Below, piece after piece: positions 39,443 to 47,642 of a stretch of DNA of 64,000 bases. The notes beneath the pieces were generated by a model. That model was not told the DNA's origin. It saw nothing but the letters and a program-made list of their open reading frames with translations, and made no database searches. How positions within the stretch are numbered: position 1 is the first letter of the stretch; each line of letters begins with the position of its first letter. Source of the stretch: Gammaproteobacteria bacterium HGW-Gammaproteobacteria-11 (lineage in GTDB: Bacteria; Pseudomonadota; Gammaproteobacteria; Pseudomonadales; Pseudomonadaceae); the NCBI GenBank assembly GCA_002840055.1, contig PGZJ01000002.1:1-64000 (forward strand), read 5' to 3'. A program made the translations under genes and the position numbers.

Positions 39443-39453
39443 TCAAAATTGCA
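39438..39453 (+). promoter_or_regulatory. Sigma-54-like promoter before the MCP gene
   Basis: TGGTATCAAAATTGCA has the -24 GG and -12 GC dinucleotides separated by exactly 10 bases, with TTGCA at -12, as in the sigma-54 consensus TGGCACG-N4-TTGCW. Start of transcription would be near 39464. The -24 half deviates at three positions. It would place the chemoreceptor genes under nitrogen-type (enhancer-dependent) control. Confidence 0.5.
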
Positions 39454-39478
39454 GTTTGAATAGCACATATCAGCATAT

Positions 39479-39554
39479 CGCCGGATTCTGGTCCGGTCAG
39501 ACAACGACGTCTGTCACTCCATGACTAATCCCATGGAGAGGCCGGCGTTTTTTT
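39479..39554 (+). ncRNA. Structured leader with terminator-like end
   Basis: CGCCGG (39479-39484) pairs with CCGGCG (39542-39547), directly followed by seven T (39548-39554). Inside are CAGAC/GTCTG (39498-39513) and CTCCATG/CATGGAG (39517-39538), giving a three-way junction. CCGGA/TCCGG (39481-39496) can form instead and would break the closing helix. This alternative folding is the layout of an attenuator or riboswitch, 23 bp before the MCP start. No known riboswitch family fits. Confidence 0.45.
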
Positions 39555-39577
39555 GTTTATGGACATGGGGAAAGTGC

Positions 39578-40729
39578 ATGCCGAGTCGACTGAATTACCC
39601 GGTTTTTCTGTTGTTGCATGCCTTGGGCAATCGCGGCTTTGCTCTTGTGCTGCTGTGTCTGACCGGCCTGGGCGTCATCGGCTCGGCCCAAGGCTGGACC
39701 GTGACGGTACAGGCACCACTCTGGATAGCACTGGGTTACCTGGCCGTCACCGGACTCTGGCAACTGCAGCACGACATCAACACGCTCACTGCCTACTGCC
39801 AGGATGCCATGGATCACAGCAGCTCAGCACCGCTGGAGTCTGCCCGCTGGCCTTTGTTGCAGGCACTGGTCACGAATGTCCAACGCTGGCTGATGCACGA
39901 GCAACGGCAACAGCAGGGCCTGCAACAGCGCCTGGATGAGATTGCCCATTCTTCACGGGAGCTGGAACACAGTGCCGTTCTGGTTACCGACAACGCCAAC
40001 CTGCAGAGCGATTTAGCCAGCACCGCCGCAAGTGCCGTAGAAGAGCTGAATGTGAGTATTGTGCAGGTCGCCTCGCTGGCCCAGGACTCTCAGCAGGCGA
40101 GCCACCAGGCGAGCCAGCAACTGGCCGAAAGCCTGACCCAACTCACCAATCTGGTGCAGCACGTATCCGATATGGCGCATCAGGCGGCAAAAACCAACGA
40201 ACTGATCCAGCAACTGAATACCCACTCTCACACCATCAGCGAGATGTCCACGACCATCCGGGGCATCGCCGATCAGACCAACCTGCTGGCACTCAATGCG
40301 GCCATTGAGGCAGCACGTGCCGGCGAAAGCGGTCGTGGCTTCGCCGTGGTCGCTGACGAGGTACGCAGGCTGGCGGCCCACAGCCAGGAATCTGCAAGCA
40401 AAATCAGCCAAACCATCGAGTCGGTACAAAAAGATATCCAGGAGGCCACCCAGCAGGTCTTGGCGCAGTCCGAGCAGGCAGCCCATAGCGCCCAGAGATC
40501 CCGAGAAATGCAAACACTCCTGACCCAGGTAGCAAGCCAGAATCATCAACTGAGCGAACAGATTTTGCAGGTTGCCACCAGTACCGAGCAGCAAGGCCTG
40601 GCCGTAGCCGAGATTGCGGCTCTGGCCGAGCAGGTGCGCCAGGGCAACGCCGAGAACCTCAAAGCCGCCGACCAGGCACGCACCATAGCGCACCATCTGG
40701 CCCGTCTGACGGAGGTTGATCATGCCTGA
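39578..40729 (+). CDS. Short methyl-accepting chemotaxis protein
   Basis: 383 residues. Two hydrophobic segments (about 15-60: [17 protein letters not shown] and [15 protein letters not shown]) leave almost no periplasmic sensor domain. The rest is the cytoplasmic coiled-coil hairpin with the conserved tip [20 protein letters not shown] and [15 protein letters not shown]. It relays signals to the CheA/CheW array. ATG 39578 follows GGGGAAAGTGC. The stop overlaps the NIT-protein gene by 8 bp, so sensing may be supplied by that partner. Confidence 0.9.
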   Translation: MPSRLNYPVFLLLHALGNRGFALVLLCLTGLGVIGSAQGWTVTVQAPLWIALGYLAVTGLWQLQHDINTLTAYCQDAMDHSSSAPLESARWPLLQALVTNVQRWLMHEQRQQQGLQQRLDEIAHSSRELEHSAVLVTDNANLQSDLASTAASAVEELNVSIVQVASLAQDSQQASHQASQQLAESLTQLTNLVQHVSDMAHQAAKTNELIQQLNTHSHTISEMSTTIRGIADQTNLLALNAAIEAARAGESGRGFAVVADEVRRLAAHSQESASKISQTIESVQKDIQEATQQVLAQSEQAAHSAQRSREMQTLLTQVASQNHQLSEQILQVATSTEQQGLAVAEIAALAEQVRQGNAENLKAADQARTIAHHLARLTEVDHA

Positions 40730-41582
40730 ATTGCTTTCGCTGACACCGGCAGCGCTCATACTGGCCTTGTTGCTTTGTGCAGCCGCGCTGTTGTGGTGGC
40801 TGCATGGTAGAGCACGGCGACAAGTCAGCCTGACGCTGACACAAAACACACGGCAGCTGGCTCTGCTGCGCCAGCTGCTAACCAGCCTGCAACGCCATCG
40901 TGGTCTGAGCACCGGCCTGCTGTCCGGAGACGAAAGCATGCGCTCAAAGCTCACGGACGTGCGTACCGATCTTGACCGGCATTTTGCAACAGCCCAGTCA
41001 CTGACCAGCCGACACTCGGAACGCTGGCAAGGGCTGGCCGACCACTGGTCTCGACTGCGCCAGGCAGAGAATCTCAACCTGGCCAACAATCTCACCCAGC
41101 ATAACCAGATTATCCGTAACGCCATCTACCTGATTGAAGACATCGCCCTTGAACAGGACCTGAGTCAGGGGCGGTCAGAGTTGAGTTACCTGCCCTGGAT
41201 CTGGCGTGATGTGATTCTGGCTGCCGAATGGGCCGGACAGGCGCGCGCCATGGGTACCGGCATCGCCGCCGCGGAAGCCAGCTCCCCGGGGCAGCGGGTG
41301 AGAATGCGGTTTCTGCACCAGCAGATAACCCAGCTATCACACGGAGCCTTTGAACGCCTTAAAGCCCAGGAGGGTTCCAATCAGGCCATGACAGCCCAGG
41401 TAAGCCGCAGCCAGACCGCCGTCAATACCTTCTTGCACAGCGTTGATCAGGACTTGCTCAGTCAGGCACGGCCTACAACCAGTGCGCAGGCATTCTTCAA
41501 CCAAGCGACGCTTGCCGTTGACGAGCTTCTGGCACTGGTCGATTTGGCGCTAGAGCACCTGAACAGAGTGCATCCGCAGTGA
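40722..41582 (+). CDS. NIT (nitrate/nitrite-sensing) domain protein
   Basis: 286 residues. One N-terminal membrane segment ([18 protein letters not shown]) is followed by a NIT-type all-helical sensor region, with the hallmark [24 protein letters not shown] domains usually form the extracellular part of chemoreceptors or regulators that sense nitrate/nitrite. This protein lacks a signalling domain, and it overlaps the MCP gene by 8 bp behind GGAGG. It is likely the sensor half of a split receptor. Ligand and topology are not proven. Confidence 0.8.
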   Translation: MPELLSLTPAALILALLLCAAALLWWLHGRARRQVSLTLTQNTRQLALLRQLLTSLQRHRGLSTGLLSGDESMRSKLTDVRTDLDRHFATAQSLTSRHSERWQGLADHWSRLRQAENLNLANNLTQHNQIIRNAIYLIEDIALEQDLSQGRSELSYLPWIWRDVILAAEWAGQARAMGTGIAAAEASSPGQRVRMRFLHQQITQLSHGAFERLKAQEGSNQAMTAQVSRSQTAVNTFLHSVDQDLLSQARPTTSAQAFFNQATLAVDELLALVDLALEHLNRVHPQ

Positions 41583-41673
41583 ACCGGCCGGAATGACAAG
41601 AGAGTGCTGAACCAAAGGCTTTAACGGCTGCGCGGTTCAGCCATGTAATAAACCAAGGACAGCGCGAACGTTA

Positions 41674-41997
41674 TTACCAAATGAAAATCTTGAAAGCACA
41701 GAGGATCACAAACACCCCCAGCAAACCGATCCAGCCCAGCAGCCGGATAACCTGAGCCGGAACACGCACAGCCAGATCAGGAAACAGAATGGCCGCAAAG
41801 GACAGCGCCGGCACCAGCCCAAACAGCTTGCCGGTCTGCGGTGAGGTGATTCCCAGTTGGGGTGGCACAATCAGATAGATAACCAGATAGACCGCCATAA
41901 CGGCCGCCGCAGCGACCACCTGCCAGTCAAATGGCTCGTGACGTTTGAAGGCCAGATAAAAAGCGACCAGCACAACCGCTATCGAAACCTCAATCAA
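41674..41997 (-). CDS. Small membrane protein, unknown function
   Basis: 107 residues with three hydrophobic segments (IEVSIAVVLVAFYLAF, VVAAAAVMAVYLVIYLIV and GWIGLLGVFVILCAFKIFIW). The family is not recognised. It lies 39 bp downstream of the HxlR regulator on the same strand and could be co-transcribed with it. Confidence 0.65.
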   Translation of the reverse strand: MIEVSIAVVLVAFYLAFKRHEPFDWQVVAAAAVMAVYLVIYLIVPPQLGITSPQTGKLFGLVPALSFAAILFPDLAVRVPAQVIRLLGWIGLLGVFVILCAFKIFIW

Positions 41998-42036
41998 CGC
42001 AACCTACTCCCAGCACCTTGTTATCTGTGGGCATGC

Positions 42037-42474
42037 CTACTGCTTGGCCTTACTGTCCCAGAACGTGCGTATTTCCTCAATCAGCCGCTGCTTGTCATTC
42101 TCAAGGCGATTGAGAAAGGGCTTGGGCGCGTTGTTTTGTGCGTAGTACTTGCCACTCCACTGGGTTATTTCCAGCATGATCGGCAGCAGATCCCGGCCTT
42201 TGGGCGTCAGAGAATAAATCACTTTGGCACGGTTGGTGTCATTCACACCCTTGGCAACAATCTCCAACGCCTCAAGTCGCTTCAAGCGGTCAGCAAGAAT
42301 ATTGGTAGAAATCTTTTCATCGGATGAAAGGAAATCACCGTACGACTGTTTGGCCTTGAACATCAGGTCGCGAATGATCAGCAAGGTCCATTTGTCGCCA
42401 AAGGACTCAAGCGCATAGTTGATCGGGCAGTGTGACCTGCAGGGGAATTTATCGGGCATGGCGCATTTAAGCAT
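42037..42474 (-). CDS. HxlR family transcriptional regulator
   Basis: 145 residues. A winged-helix DNA-binding domain carries the family start CPINYALESFGDKWTLLIIRDLMF and SSDEKISTNILADRLKRLEAL. HxlR regulators sense oxidants or aldehydes through cysteines; three cysteines lie near the N-terminus (residues 4, 12, 16). Two in-frame ATG codons (42474 and 42459) are possible and neither has a clear ribosome binding site. Two identical-pattern palindromes upstream are its probable operators, shared with the divergent gene at 42560. Confidence 0.9.
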   Translation of the reverse strand: MLKCAMPDKFPCRSHCPINYALESFGDKWTLLIIRDLMFKAKQSYGDFLSSDEKISTNILADRLKRLEALEIVAKGVNDTNRAKVIYSLTPKGRDLLPIMLEITQWSGKYYAQNNAPKPFLNRLENDKQRLIEEIRTFWDSKAKQ

Positions 42475-42479
42475 GCGCC

Positions 42480-42496
42480 ACTTGCGTTTTGCAAGT
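42480..42496. promoter_or_regulatory. HxlR operator-like palindrome 1
   Basis: ACTTGC-GTTTT-GCAAGT, a 17-bp inverted repeat six bases before the HxlR ATG at 42474. It is identical to the second copy except for one base in the spacer. Confidence 0.8.
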
Positions 42497-42512
42497 TAAC
42501 GGACTAACCTTC

Positions 42513-42529
42513 ACTTGCATTTTGCAAGT
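42513..42529. promoter_or_regulatory. HxlR operator-like palindrome 2
   Basis: ACTTGC-ATTTT-GCAAGT, with the centre 33 bp from the first copy (about three helical turns). It lies between HxlR and the divergent gene at 42560, so bound dimers could repress both. Confidence 0.8.
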
Positions 42530-42559
42530 TTAATATGCGCACACAGGGAGCAAGGCCGC

Positions 42560-43204
42560 ATGAAACTACTGAAACGCCCCACTACGCTGGCAGGCCTGGC
42601 AGGATTGCTGATTCTGGTCGTGATTTTTATCTGGTACCGCGGCGGCCAAGCCCCCCTGTCAGAGGCAGAACAAGCCCATTACCTGGCGCAGATAGAACAG
42701 CTCACCGGGCCGGCAAAGGATTTTGTCGACCTGAACGCCACCCGCGAACTGATGCGCACCGATGACGGCAAGCCCTTCTACGTCATCAATGTATTCAGAT
42801 TCCGCGAGCAGGCCGACTACGGCGCTACCGCCCCGGCTGGAGTCTCTGGTGTCGATGCATTCAAGACATTCCGAACCGCCGTGTTACCCATTTGGATCAA
42901 GAACGGCACTTACCCGGTGTTCAGCAGCACGCTGAGCGATCAGTTCGTCAACGAGTGGGATATGGTCAGTGTGGTGCGCTATCGCAGTCGCCGGGATTAC
43001 ATGGAGGTGCAAACGGACAGCGACTTCTTGGCAATCCTCCCTCACCGGCTCGCGTCGGCAGAAGCGAATATTCGCCTAAAGCTACCGGGCATCAACGTCC
43101 CCGCACCAGTAACCCTCCTGCTCTTCTGCCTGCTGCTCTTTCTGGCAATCGGCTATCTGATTGAGCGAATCATCCTGTCGTTGAAATCAAGGAAAGCACA
43201 ATGA
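42560..43204 (+). CDS. Membrane-anchored DUF1330-like protein
   Basis: 214 residues. A membrane segment at each end (LAGLAGLLILVVIFIWY and APVTLLLFCLLLFLAIGYLI) flanks a soluble region (about 30-180) resembling the dimeric alpha/beta barrel of DUF1330 proteins (KPFYVINVFRFREQADY and EWDMVSVVRYRSRRDYMEV). ATG 42560 follows CAGGGAGCAAGG. The stop overlaps the DUF2834 gene start (ATGA), so both belong to one operon under the HxlR operators. Substrate unknown. Confidence 0.75.
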   Translation: MKLLKRPTTLAGLAGLLILVVIFIWYRGGQAPLSEAEQAHYLAQIEQLTGPAKDFVDLNATRELMRTDDGKPFYVINVFRFREQADYGATAPAGVSGVDAFKTFRTAVLPIWIKNGTYPVFSSTLSDQFVNEWDMVSVVRYRSRRDYMEVQTDSDFLAILPHRLASAEANIRLKLPGINVPAPVTLLLFCLLLFLAIGYLIERIILSLKSRKAQ

Positions 43205-43632
43205 ACCTGACCACAAAGCTTCTGGTATCGGTCTACCTGCTGGCGGCAATACTGGCGCTCCTGTTCACCTGGTACCACGTACCCGCCTATCTGGGTCACG
43301 GTGCGCTTCAGGCACTTATCGCCTTCTGGCAGGACGCCATAATTGATACCAACCCGGCGTCGAAATTTATCGTCGTCGACATCCTGTTTCTGGCCTTTGT
43401 ATGCAGCATGTGGATGTTGATTGAAGGGCGACGCCTGGGTGTACGATTTGTCTACCTCTACGTCATTGGCGGCCTGTTGATAGCCATCAGTGTCGCATTC
43501 CCGCTGTTCATGGCGGCCCGTGAGCTCAGATTGTCGATGGCTGAATCGGGCTATCAGATCAAAGCCTATGATGTGATTGCCATGGTGATGATATTTGCAT
43601 TAGCGGTGGCGGCTGGGGTGTTGGCGATCTGA
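43201..43632 (+). CDS. DUF2834 membrane protein
   Basis: 143 residues with four membrane segments (LLVSVYLLAAILALLFTWY, then FIVVDILFLAFVCSMWMLIEGRR). It belongs to the DUF2834 family, of unknown function. The start overlaps the previous gene by 4 bp. The end of the gene forms the first copy of a 21-bp direct repeat. Confidence 0.85.
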   Translation: MNLTTKLLVSVYLLAAILALLFTWYHVPAYLGHGALQALIAFWQDAIIDTNPASKFIVVDILFLAFVCSMWMLIEGRRLGVRFVYLYVIGGLLIAISVAFPLFMAARELRLSMAESGYQIKAYDVIAMVMIFALAVAAGVLAI

Positions 43633-43641
43633 GGGATGGCG
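43621..43641. repeat. 21-bp direct repeat, copy 1
   Basis: TTGGCGATCTGAGGGATGGCG covers the last codons and stop of the DUF2834 gene. It matches copy 2 at 45347-45367 with one difference (G to A). The two copies flank the DUF1295-TetR pair. Confidence 0.75.
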
Positions 43642-43697
43642 CACTGCTGAATGTCCAAGCAATCAGCGGCTGACCCAAGGTCCAGCCGCACTTCAGC

Positions 43698-44615
43698 TCA
43701 ACCTTGTTTCTTGCGCCCAGGAAAGAACATATTGGTGCTCTGCTGATACGCCTTGTACTCGGGGCGTTTTTTAACAGAGTAATACTCCGCAGGCACAGCG
43801 CCGGTGTAGTACACCAGCGTCACGTACATGATGCGTGACGCAAACAACAAACCAGCTCCGAGCAGAACCCAGATCGCCAATGCCTCGCTGTCATACAGTG
43901 CCAGCCAGGACGGAATGGCAGCAATCACCAACGCATTCCATACCATCCACTCGGCGAAGTAGTTTGGATGCCGGCTGTACTTCCACAGCCCTACATTGCA
44001 GACCTTGTTGGCTTCACCAGCCGCTTTCATCTTCTTGATAAAGGCATGTTTTTGGCGATCAGCAAGGGACTCCATGGCGAACGCCATAAACCACAACACC
44101 AGACCGATAACCTCAAAAACAGAAATACTGCTTTGCGGGTTGGACGCGATGATCAGTGCAGGCAGCGCGAGAAAGGACATGTTCGCCATGCCCTGGGAGA
44201 TGACCTCAACCTGCTTGACCAGGGGCGCATTGGTCTTGCCATTCTTTTCCCAGCGGCGACGCTGATATTCATAGCGTGGCAGCTCGGTTTTCAACTCGCC
44301 GGACAACCACATTCTTAAGGCGTCTACGCCCATTCTTCCGCCAGCGAACAGATAGGCAATGCTGACCAGGGTGACCCGCATTGCATCGCCCTGCCCGTAA
44401 AAGTAAACCACCACACCAATCACCACCAAACCCCAGGGCCAGCCAATATCGACATAGGACATACGCCCTGTCAGCCAGGCCGGAAGGCACACCACCAGGG
44501 CAAACAGAATGCATTGCAGCGCCGCGTTGATCAGACTGGTCTCACGCAGGCTGTCAGACAGGAGCAATACCAGAAAACCCAAGGCTAATGGGATAAGCGA
44601 GGAAAAGTATTTCAT
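43698..44615 (-). CDS. DUF1295 (steroid 5-alpha-reductase-like) membrane protein
   Basis: 305 residues with about seven membrane segments. The C-terminal motif WKYSRHPNYFAEWMVW is typical of the DUF1295/ICMT-like fold, which uses NADPH or SAM. The substrate is unknown. ATG 44615 lies 9 bp after the TetR gene stop on the same strand, so the regulator and this enzyme form a two-gene unit, flanked by a 21-bp direct repeat. Confidence 0.88.
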   Translation of the reverse strand: MKYFSSLIPLALGFLVLLLSDSLRETSLINAALQCILFALVVCLPAWLTGRMSYVDIGWPWGLVVIGVVVYFYGQGDAMRVTLVSIAYLFAGGRMGVDALRMWLSGELKTELPRYEYQRRRWEKNGKTNAPLVKQVEVISQGMANMSFLALPALIIASNPQSSISVFEVIGLVLWFMAFAMESLADRQKHAFIKKMKAAGEANKVCNVGLWKYSRHPNYFAEWMVWNALVIAAIPSWLALYDSEALAIWVLLGAGLLFASRIMYVTLVYYTGAVPAEYYSVKKRPEYKAYQQSTNMFFPGRKKQG

Positions 44616-44624
44616 GGGGAAACC

Positions 44625-45251
44625 TTATTTGTTGAGCGCGGCCACCGGCTCGCTGACGGGCGGATAGAACAGGTCGAGAATCAGAGCAATACTTTGCTTG
44701 AGCGGCCGAATAGAATCTTCGATCTTCATCCGAAGAAGCGCGCCCTCCCACAGATTCCAGGTCAGCTCGGAGAGCATCGTGGCATCAATATCAGCCCGTA
44801 CCACATGCGCGGCTTGTGCCTGCACAATCAATTCTGCCAGGCGGTCCCGCCAGGCAGCCTGGGCTTTAAGCAGCTCAGCACGACAGGCCGGGCTGGACAA
44901 GGCGATTTCACCGGCAAAGTTGCCTATAAGGCAGCCACATAGCCGTTCGCCGTGCTCGTGATAGGCGATCATCTGCTCAAAGACGTGATGAATTTTCTCC
45001 AGCGGCCCACTGGGCGCCGTGGACATCATCAGTTCCCACGACTTCTCGTTGTTGTCGGCATAGCGCGCCACAACCAGTGCCGCAAAGGCTTCCTTGCCGG
45101 CAAAGTGATTGTAAAAGGAACCCTTCGGCACCCCGGCATGCGCAGTGATCTGCTGGATGCCCGTGGCGTTGTAACCCTGACCAATAAACAGGTCGAGACC
45201 TGCACTGATCAGGCATTCTGGAATGTAGGTTGGATCGGCTGTTCTGCTCAT
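44625..45251 (-). CDS. TetR family transcriptional regulator
   Basis: 208 residues from ATG 45251. The N-terminal helix-turn-helix is clear (CLISAGLDLFIGQGYNATGIQQITAHAGVPKGSFYNHFAGKEAF). The C-terminal domain is for ligand binding. It stands directly before the DUF1295 gene in a likely operon, and it probably represses it. An upstream ATG at 45287 is in frame; neither has a strong ribosome binding site. Confidence 0.88.
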   Translation of the reverse strand: MSRTADPTYIPECLISAGLDLFIGQGYNATGIQQITAHAGVPKGSFYNHFAGKEAFAALVVARYADNNEKSWELMMSTAPSGPLEKIHHVFEQMIAYHEHGERLCGCLIGNFAGEIALSSPACRAELLKAQAAWRDRLAELIVQAQAAHVVRADIDATMLSELTWNLWEGALLRMKIEDSIRPLKQSIALILDLFYPPVSEPVAALNK

Positions 45252-45346
45252 GGCTGGAATAATATGACCAGTCGTCTTAGAACTCAAGGGGATTGTTTTT
45301 TGGCTGTATTTGGGATTCGGAGGGGGCAGGAATGGCCTGAAGTAGA

Positions 45347-45367
45347 TTGGCGATCTGAGGGATAGCG
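45347..45367. repeat. 21-bp direct repeat, copy 2
   Basis: TTGGCGATCTGAGGGATAGCG repeats the end of the DUF2834 gene after 1.7 kb. It is followed by AGCGGGGCT-GTT-AGCCCCGCT (45364-45384), a perfect 9-bp hairpin without a T run. Confidence 0.75.
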
Positions 45368-45449
45368 GGGCTGTTAGCCCCGCTCAGGTGCAAAAGCTGG
45401 CTGTGTCGGCAAATCGACAGCTCATAGTACCTGTGAGCCACTACAACTG

Positions 45450-45893
45450 TTATGGCCCAATCCAGGTGCCATATTGAATAGCGAACAGACGCAAACGCTC
45501 AGCACGCTGCTGAGGGTGCCCATACACCTGCCAATTCTCGCTGCTGCCACCATTCAGAAACAGATAGTAGGCAGCCAAAATCTCATTAGGCCGCCCATTG
45601 GCAGCCGCCCACTCGTCAGCTTGCGCTTCACGAACTGCCGGGTAGGCGCTTGGATGCAACAATGTATGCCCAAGCACAACGTGCCCATATTCATGGGCCC
45701 GGAAGAAACCACAGGCAGCACCAATCTGCTGGCAAATGGTGGGGTTATAGACAATCACCGCCCCGTGATCGGGATGCGGGAAAACCATGGCGATGTCGTT
45801 CAGATTCGGGTCGGGGATTTCGGGGACCTGGGCTGAGGCCATGGCTGGGGTAAGGAGTAGTAACAACAAGAGGTAGGTCTTTAGGATTTTCAT
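45450..45893 (-). CDS. Exported metalloprotease-like protein
   Basis: 147 residues from ATG 45893. A signal peptide (LKTYLLLLLLLTPAMASA) is followed by a domain with HEYGHVVLGH, which has the HExxH-like arrangement with tyrosine and glycine (H-E-Y-G-H), and a later REAQADEWAA glutamate/aspartate. This resembles a small zinc peptidase of the M48/gluzincin type. Activity is not proven. GGAAGTCCC precedes the start. It stands alone between the TetR and cassette regions. Confidence 0.75.
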   Translation of the reverse strand: MKILKTYLLLLLLLTPAMASAQVPEIPDPNLNDIAMVFPHPDHGAVIVYNPTICQQIGAACGFFRAHEYGHVVLGHTLLHPSAYPAVREAQADEWAAANGRPNEILAAYYLFLNGGSSENWQVYGHPQQRAERLRLFAIQYGTWIGP

Positions 45894-46203
45894 GGGACTT
45901 CCTTGTTGGTTGTTGGGTGAGCTCGGCATTGATATTAAATAAATCTGTCGCCTTTATTTATCGCATTTGCAGCCTCGATTTGGGGCTGCAAATCAGTGCA
46001 AAAGCGGCTTAACTTAGTGCCATTCTCATCTGAACCCAATAACTCTCTCTTAGTTTGCGTGCACACATGACATATCGTATATATTTTTATACATCATCAA
46101 AATCGGGATGTCGGATAAAGGCTATTTATCCCGCCACTTTCCTCTACCCTTTCTGAAAAACCAGGGTGAAGCGGCGGTTTTTTGGTCCCTCAGACTGGCT
46201 TTA
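45894..46203. other. Intergenic region with a 10-bp perfect hairpin
   Basis: About 310 bp, A+T-rich. ATTTGCAGCC and GGCTGCAAAT (45965-45974 and 45984-45993) form a perfect stem with a 9-base loop. AAAAACC...GGTTTTTT near 46157-46183 may be a weak terminator of the cassette gene above. No attC site is recognised here. Confidence 0.45.
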
Positions 46204-47037
46204 TTAGTTTTTGTGGTTAATTATACTGCCATCTAGATACTCAACAACAATCAGCTCAAATTCCTGAGACCGAAGAGAGTATTTGAGCTTAACAATATGA
46301 AGCCCCTTTTCTCTTGCAATCTCGTCATTTGCAACATGCCTATTTACCAGCTCGATACCCGCTATTATCTTTTCTAGAATAAAACAGCCTTCCTCGCGCC
46401 CTCGTTCAGGGATGAAATAGATACCATAAATTTCTTCAAGATGCCCTTTTGCCACCTGAACAAAGTCTGTGCTATGGCTATTACCAAGTCGATCTTTTAG
46501 CTTTGATAGTACCGGTGATATTTTTGTGTTCCATATGTTTGTATAAGCTGGAGCAGCTACAAATAACGCTAGCGATATTGCGAGAGATATATAATCTGGC
46601 GATGCATTCTTTTTCTTCCATGCTCCAGCCGAAATTCCATCACTTAGTTCAACTATCTCTTCTAAAAGATCACTGCTATTGTAGTGAGGGAAAGGAACAT
46701 AAACGGCCACCTCCTTGTTTTCTAAGTCACCGGTAATATCTATGTTTACAGAGTAGCTAAAGCCTCTGAGTGCACTATCTATATCTACATCATGAAAGTA
46801 TATATCACCAACCAAATTCCAATGGGATTCATCAGTCTTGTCAGGAATTACATCAAAATTATTTATATGGCCAACAGCCTCTTTTGACATGTCATGCTGT
46901 TGTCCAAGAGGGATTTTTCCTCTGGCATTGAATCTATTTTTTAGCCAGAGCAGAAACTCTTTTGTGTTTGACTCTCCTTGTGAGTCGATCTTTGTTCCCG
47001 CAAGTATTTGACTCTTCAGTTCTTTCCATTCAGCCAT
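46204..47037 (-). CDS. Hypothetical cassette protein with one membrane segment
   Basis: 277 residues, no family recognised. A hydrophobic stretch (ISLALFVAAPAYTNIW) occurs near residue 155 within an otherwise soluble chain. The base composition is AT-rich compared with flanking core genes. An attC-like site ends 26 bp before its ATG, so it is the downstream cassette of the cluster. No attC was recognised after its stop. Confidence 0.65.
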   Translation of the reverse strand: MAEWKELKSQILAGTKIDSQGESNTKEFLLWLKNRFNARGKIPLGQQHDMSKEAVGHINNFDVIPDKTDESHWNLVGDIYFHDVDIDSALRGFSYSVNIDITGDLENKEVAVYVPFPHYNSSDLLEEIVELSDGISAGAWKKKNASPDYISLAISLALFVAAPAYTNIWNTKISPVLSKLKDRLGNSHSTDFVQVAKGHLEEIYGIYFIPERGREEGCFILEKIIAGIELVNRHVANDEIAREKGLHIVKLKYSLRSQEFELIVVEYLDGSIINHKN

Positions 47038-47062
47038 AATAAATTCTTAATATCAGGGGGGG

Positions 47063-47131
47063 AAGCAACGCCCAGCTAAGCGGGCAATTGAAGGACAGCG
47101 TAAATTGCTCCGCTGCAGCTAATTGTTATGC
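47063..47131 (-). other. attC-like site A
   Basis: A 69-bp imperfect palindrome. Minus-strand core boxes are GCATAAC (R'') and GTTGCTT (R'), with unpaired spacers AATT and GGGC, then L-box arms AGCT and AGCGG/CCGCT, and stem AATTGC/GCAATT. L'' has one more base than L', as in true attC sites, which sets the orientation to match the genes. It begins 3 bp after the stop of the 168-residue gene. The R' box fits the consensus poorly. Confidence 0.7.
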
Positions 47132-47133
47132 TT

Positions 47134-47640
47134 TTAATACATTGTTATCACACGCAATAGCTTCTCCTGGGGTTTATACTCAAGGACGACCACTATCCTT
47201 GTTGGATAACCATCATCACCTCTTGGAATTTCAAGCATCACGTTAAATTTAGACACGTCATGATCTGACAGATAAGATAAGTTATAGATGTAACTATTAG
47301 ACACTTTAGACCGAATAATATTAGAAAGTTCTTTCTTACCCAATGCCTCTATCCCTGCTTTCTCGAGCTTCCCACATTTGGCGGACTTTAAATATTCGTG
47401 TTTTGCATCTTCGATCTCTATTTCAAATCCTTCGATTGGAAAAATTTGATCAGAAATTGCGTTGAGTGATAGCTCAGTATCAACCTCAAAACCTTTAAAA
47501 ACCGGTCGCTCTATTTTATAGCTCAAAAGAACATCAAAATACATAGATTGAAGACTATAAATCTCCAAGCCATAGTCTTCGAAAGGATAACCAGCCATAT
47601 TTATGTTTTCTTCATTTGATCTGTCATCCTCATGCCCCAT
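47134..47640 (-). CDS. Hypothetical cassette protein (second gene of a two-gene cassette)
   Basis: 168 residues from ATG 47640; an internal ATG at 47598 is possible. No family recognised. It is soluble and ends with VVLEYKPQEKLLRVITMY, suggesting a beta-strand C-terminus. It begins 2 bp after the previous gene, so the two share a cassette, and attC-like site A starts just after its stop. Low G+C. Confidence 0.65.
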   Translation of the reverse strand: MGHEDDRSNEENINMAGYPFEDYGLEIYSLQSMYFDVLLSYKIERPVFKGFEVDTELSLNAISDQIFPIEGFEIEIEDAKHEYLKSAKCGKLEKAGIEALGKKELSNIIRSKVSNSYIYNLSYLSDHDVSKFNVMLEIPRGDDGYPTRIVVVLEYKPQEKLLRVITMY

Positions 47641-47642
47641 AA

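Noticed and set aside
39479..39520. Resemblance of CCGG...CCGGTCAG-ACAA to the guanidine-III riboswitch
   Set aside because: The loop between the two CCGG parts is too short for the pseudoknot, and the downstream GACGGCGC partner is missing.
45365..45384. Hairpin AGCGGGGCT-GTT-AGCCCCGCT as terminator
   Set aside because: There is no T run on either side; it may be part of the repeat flank only.
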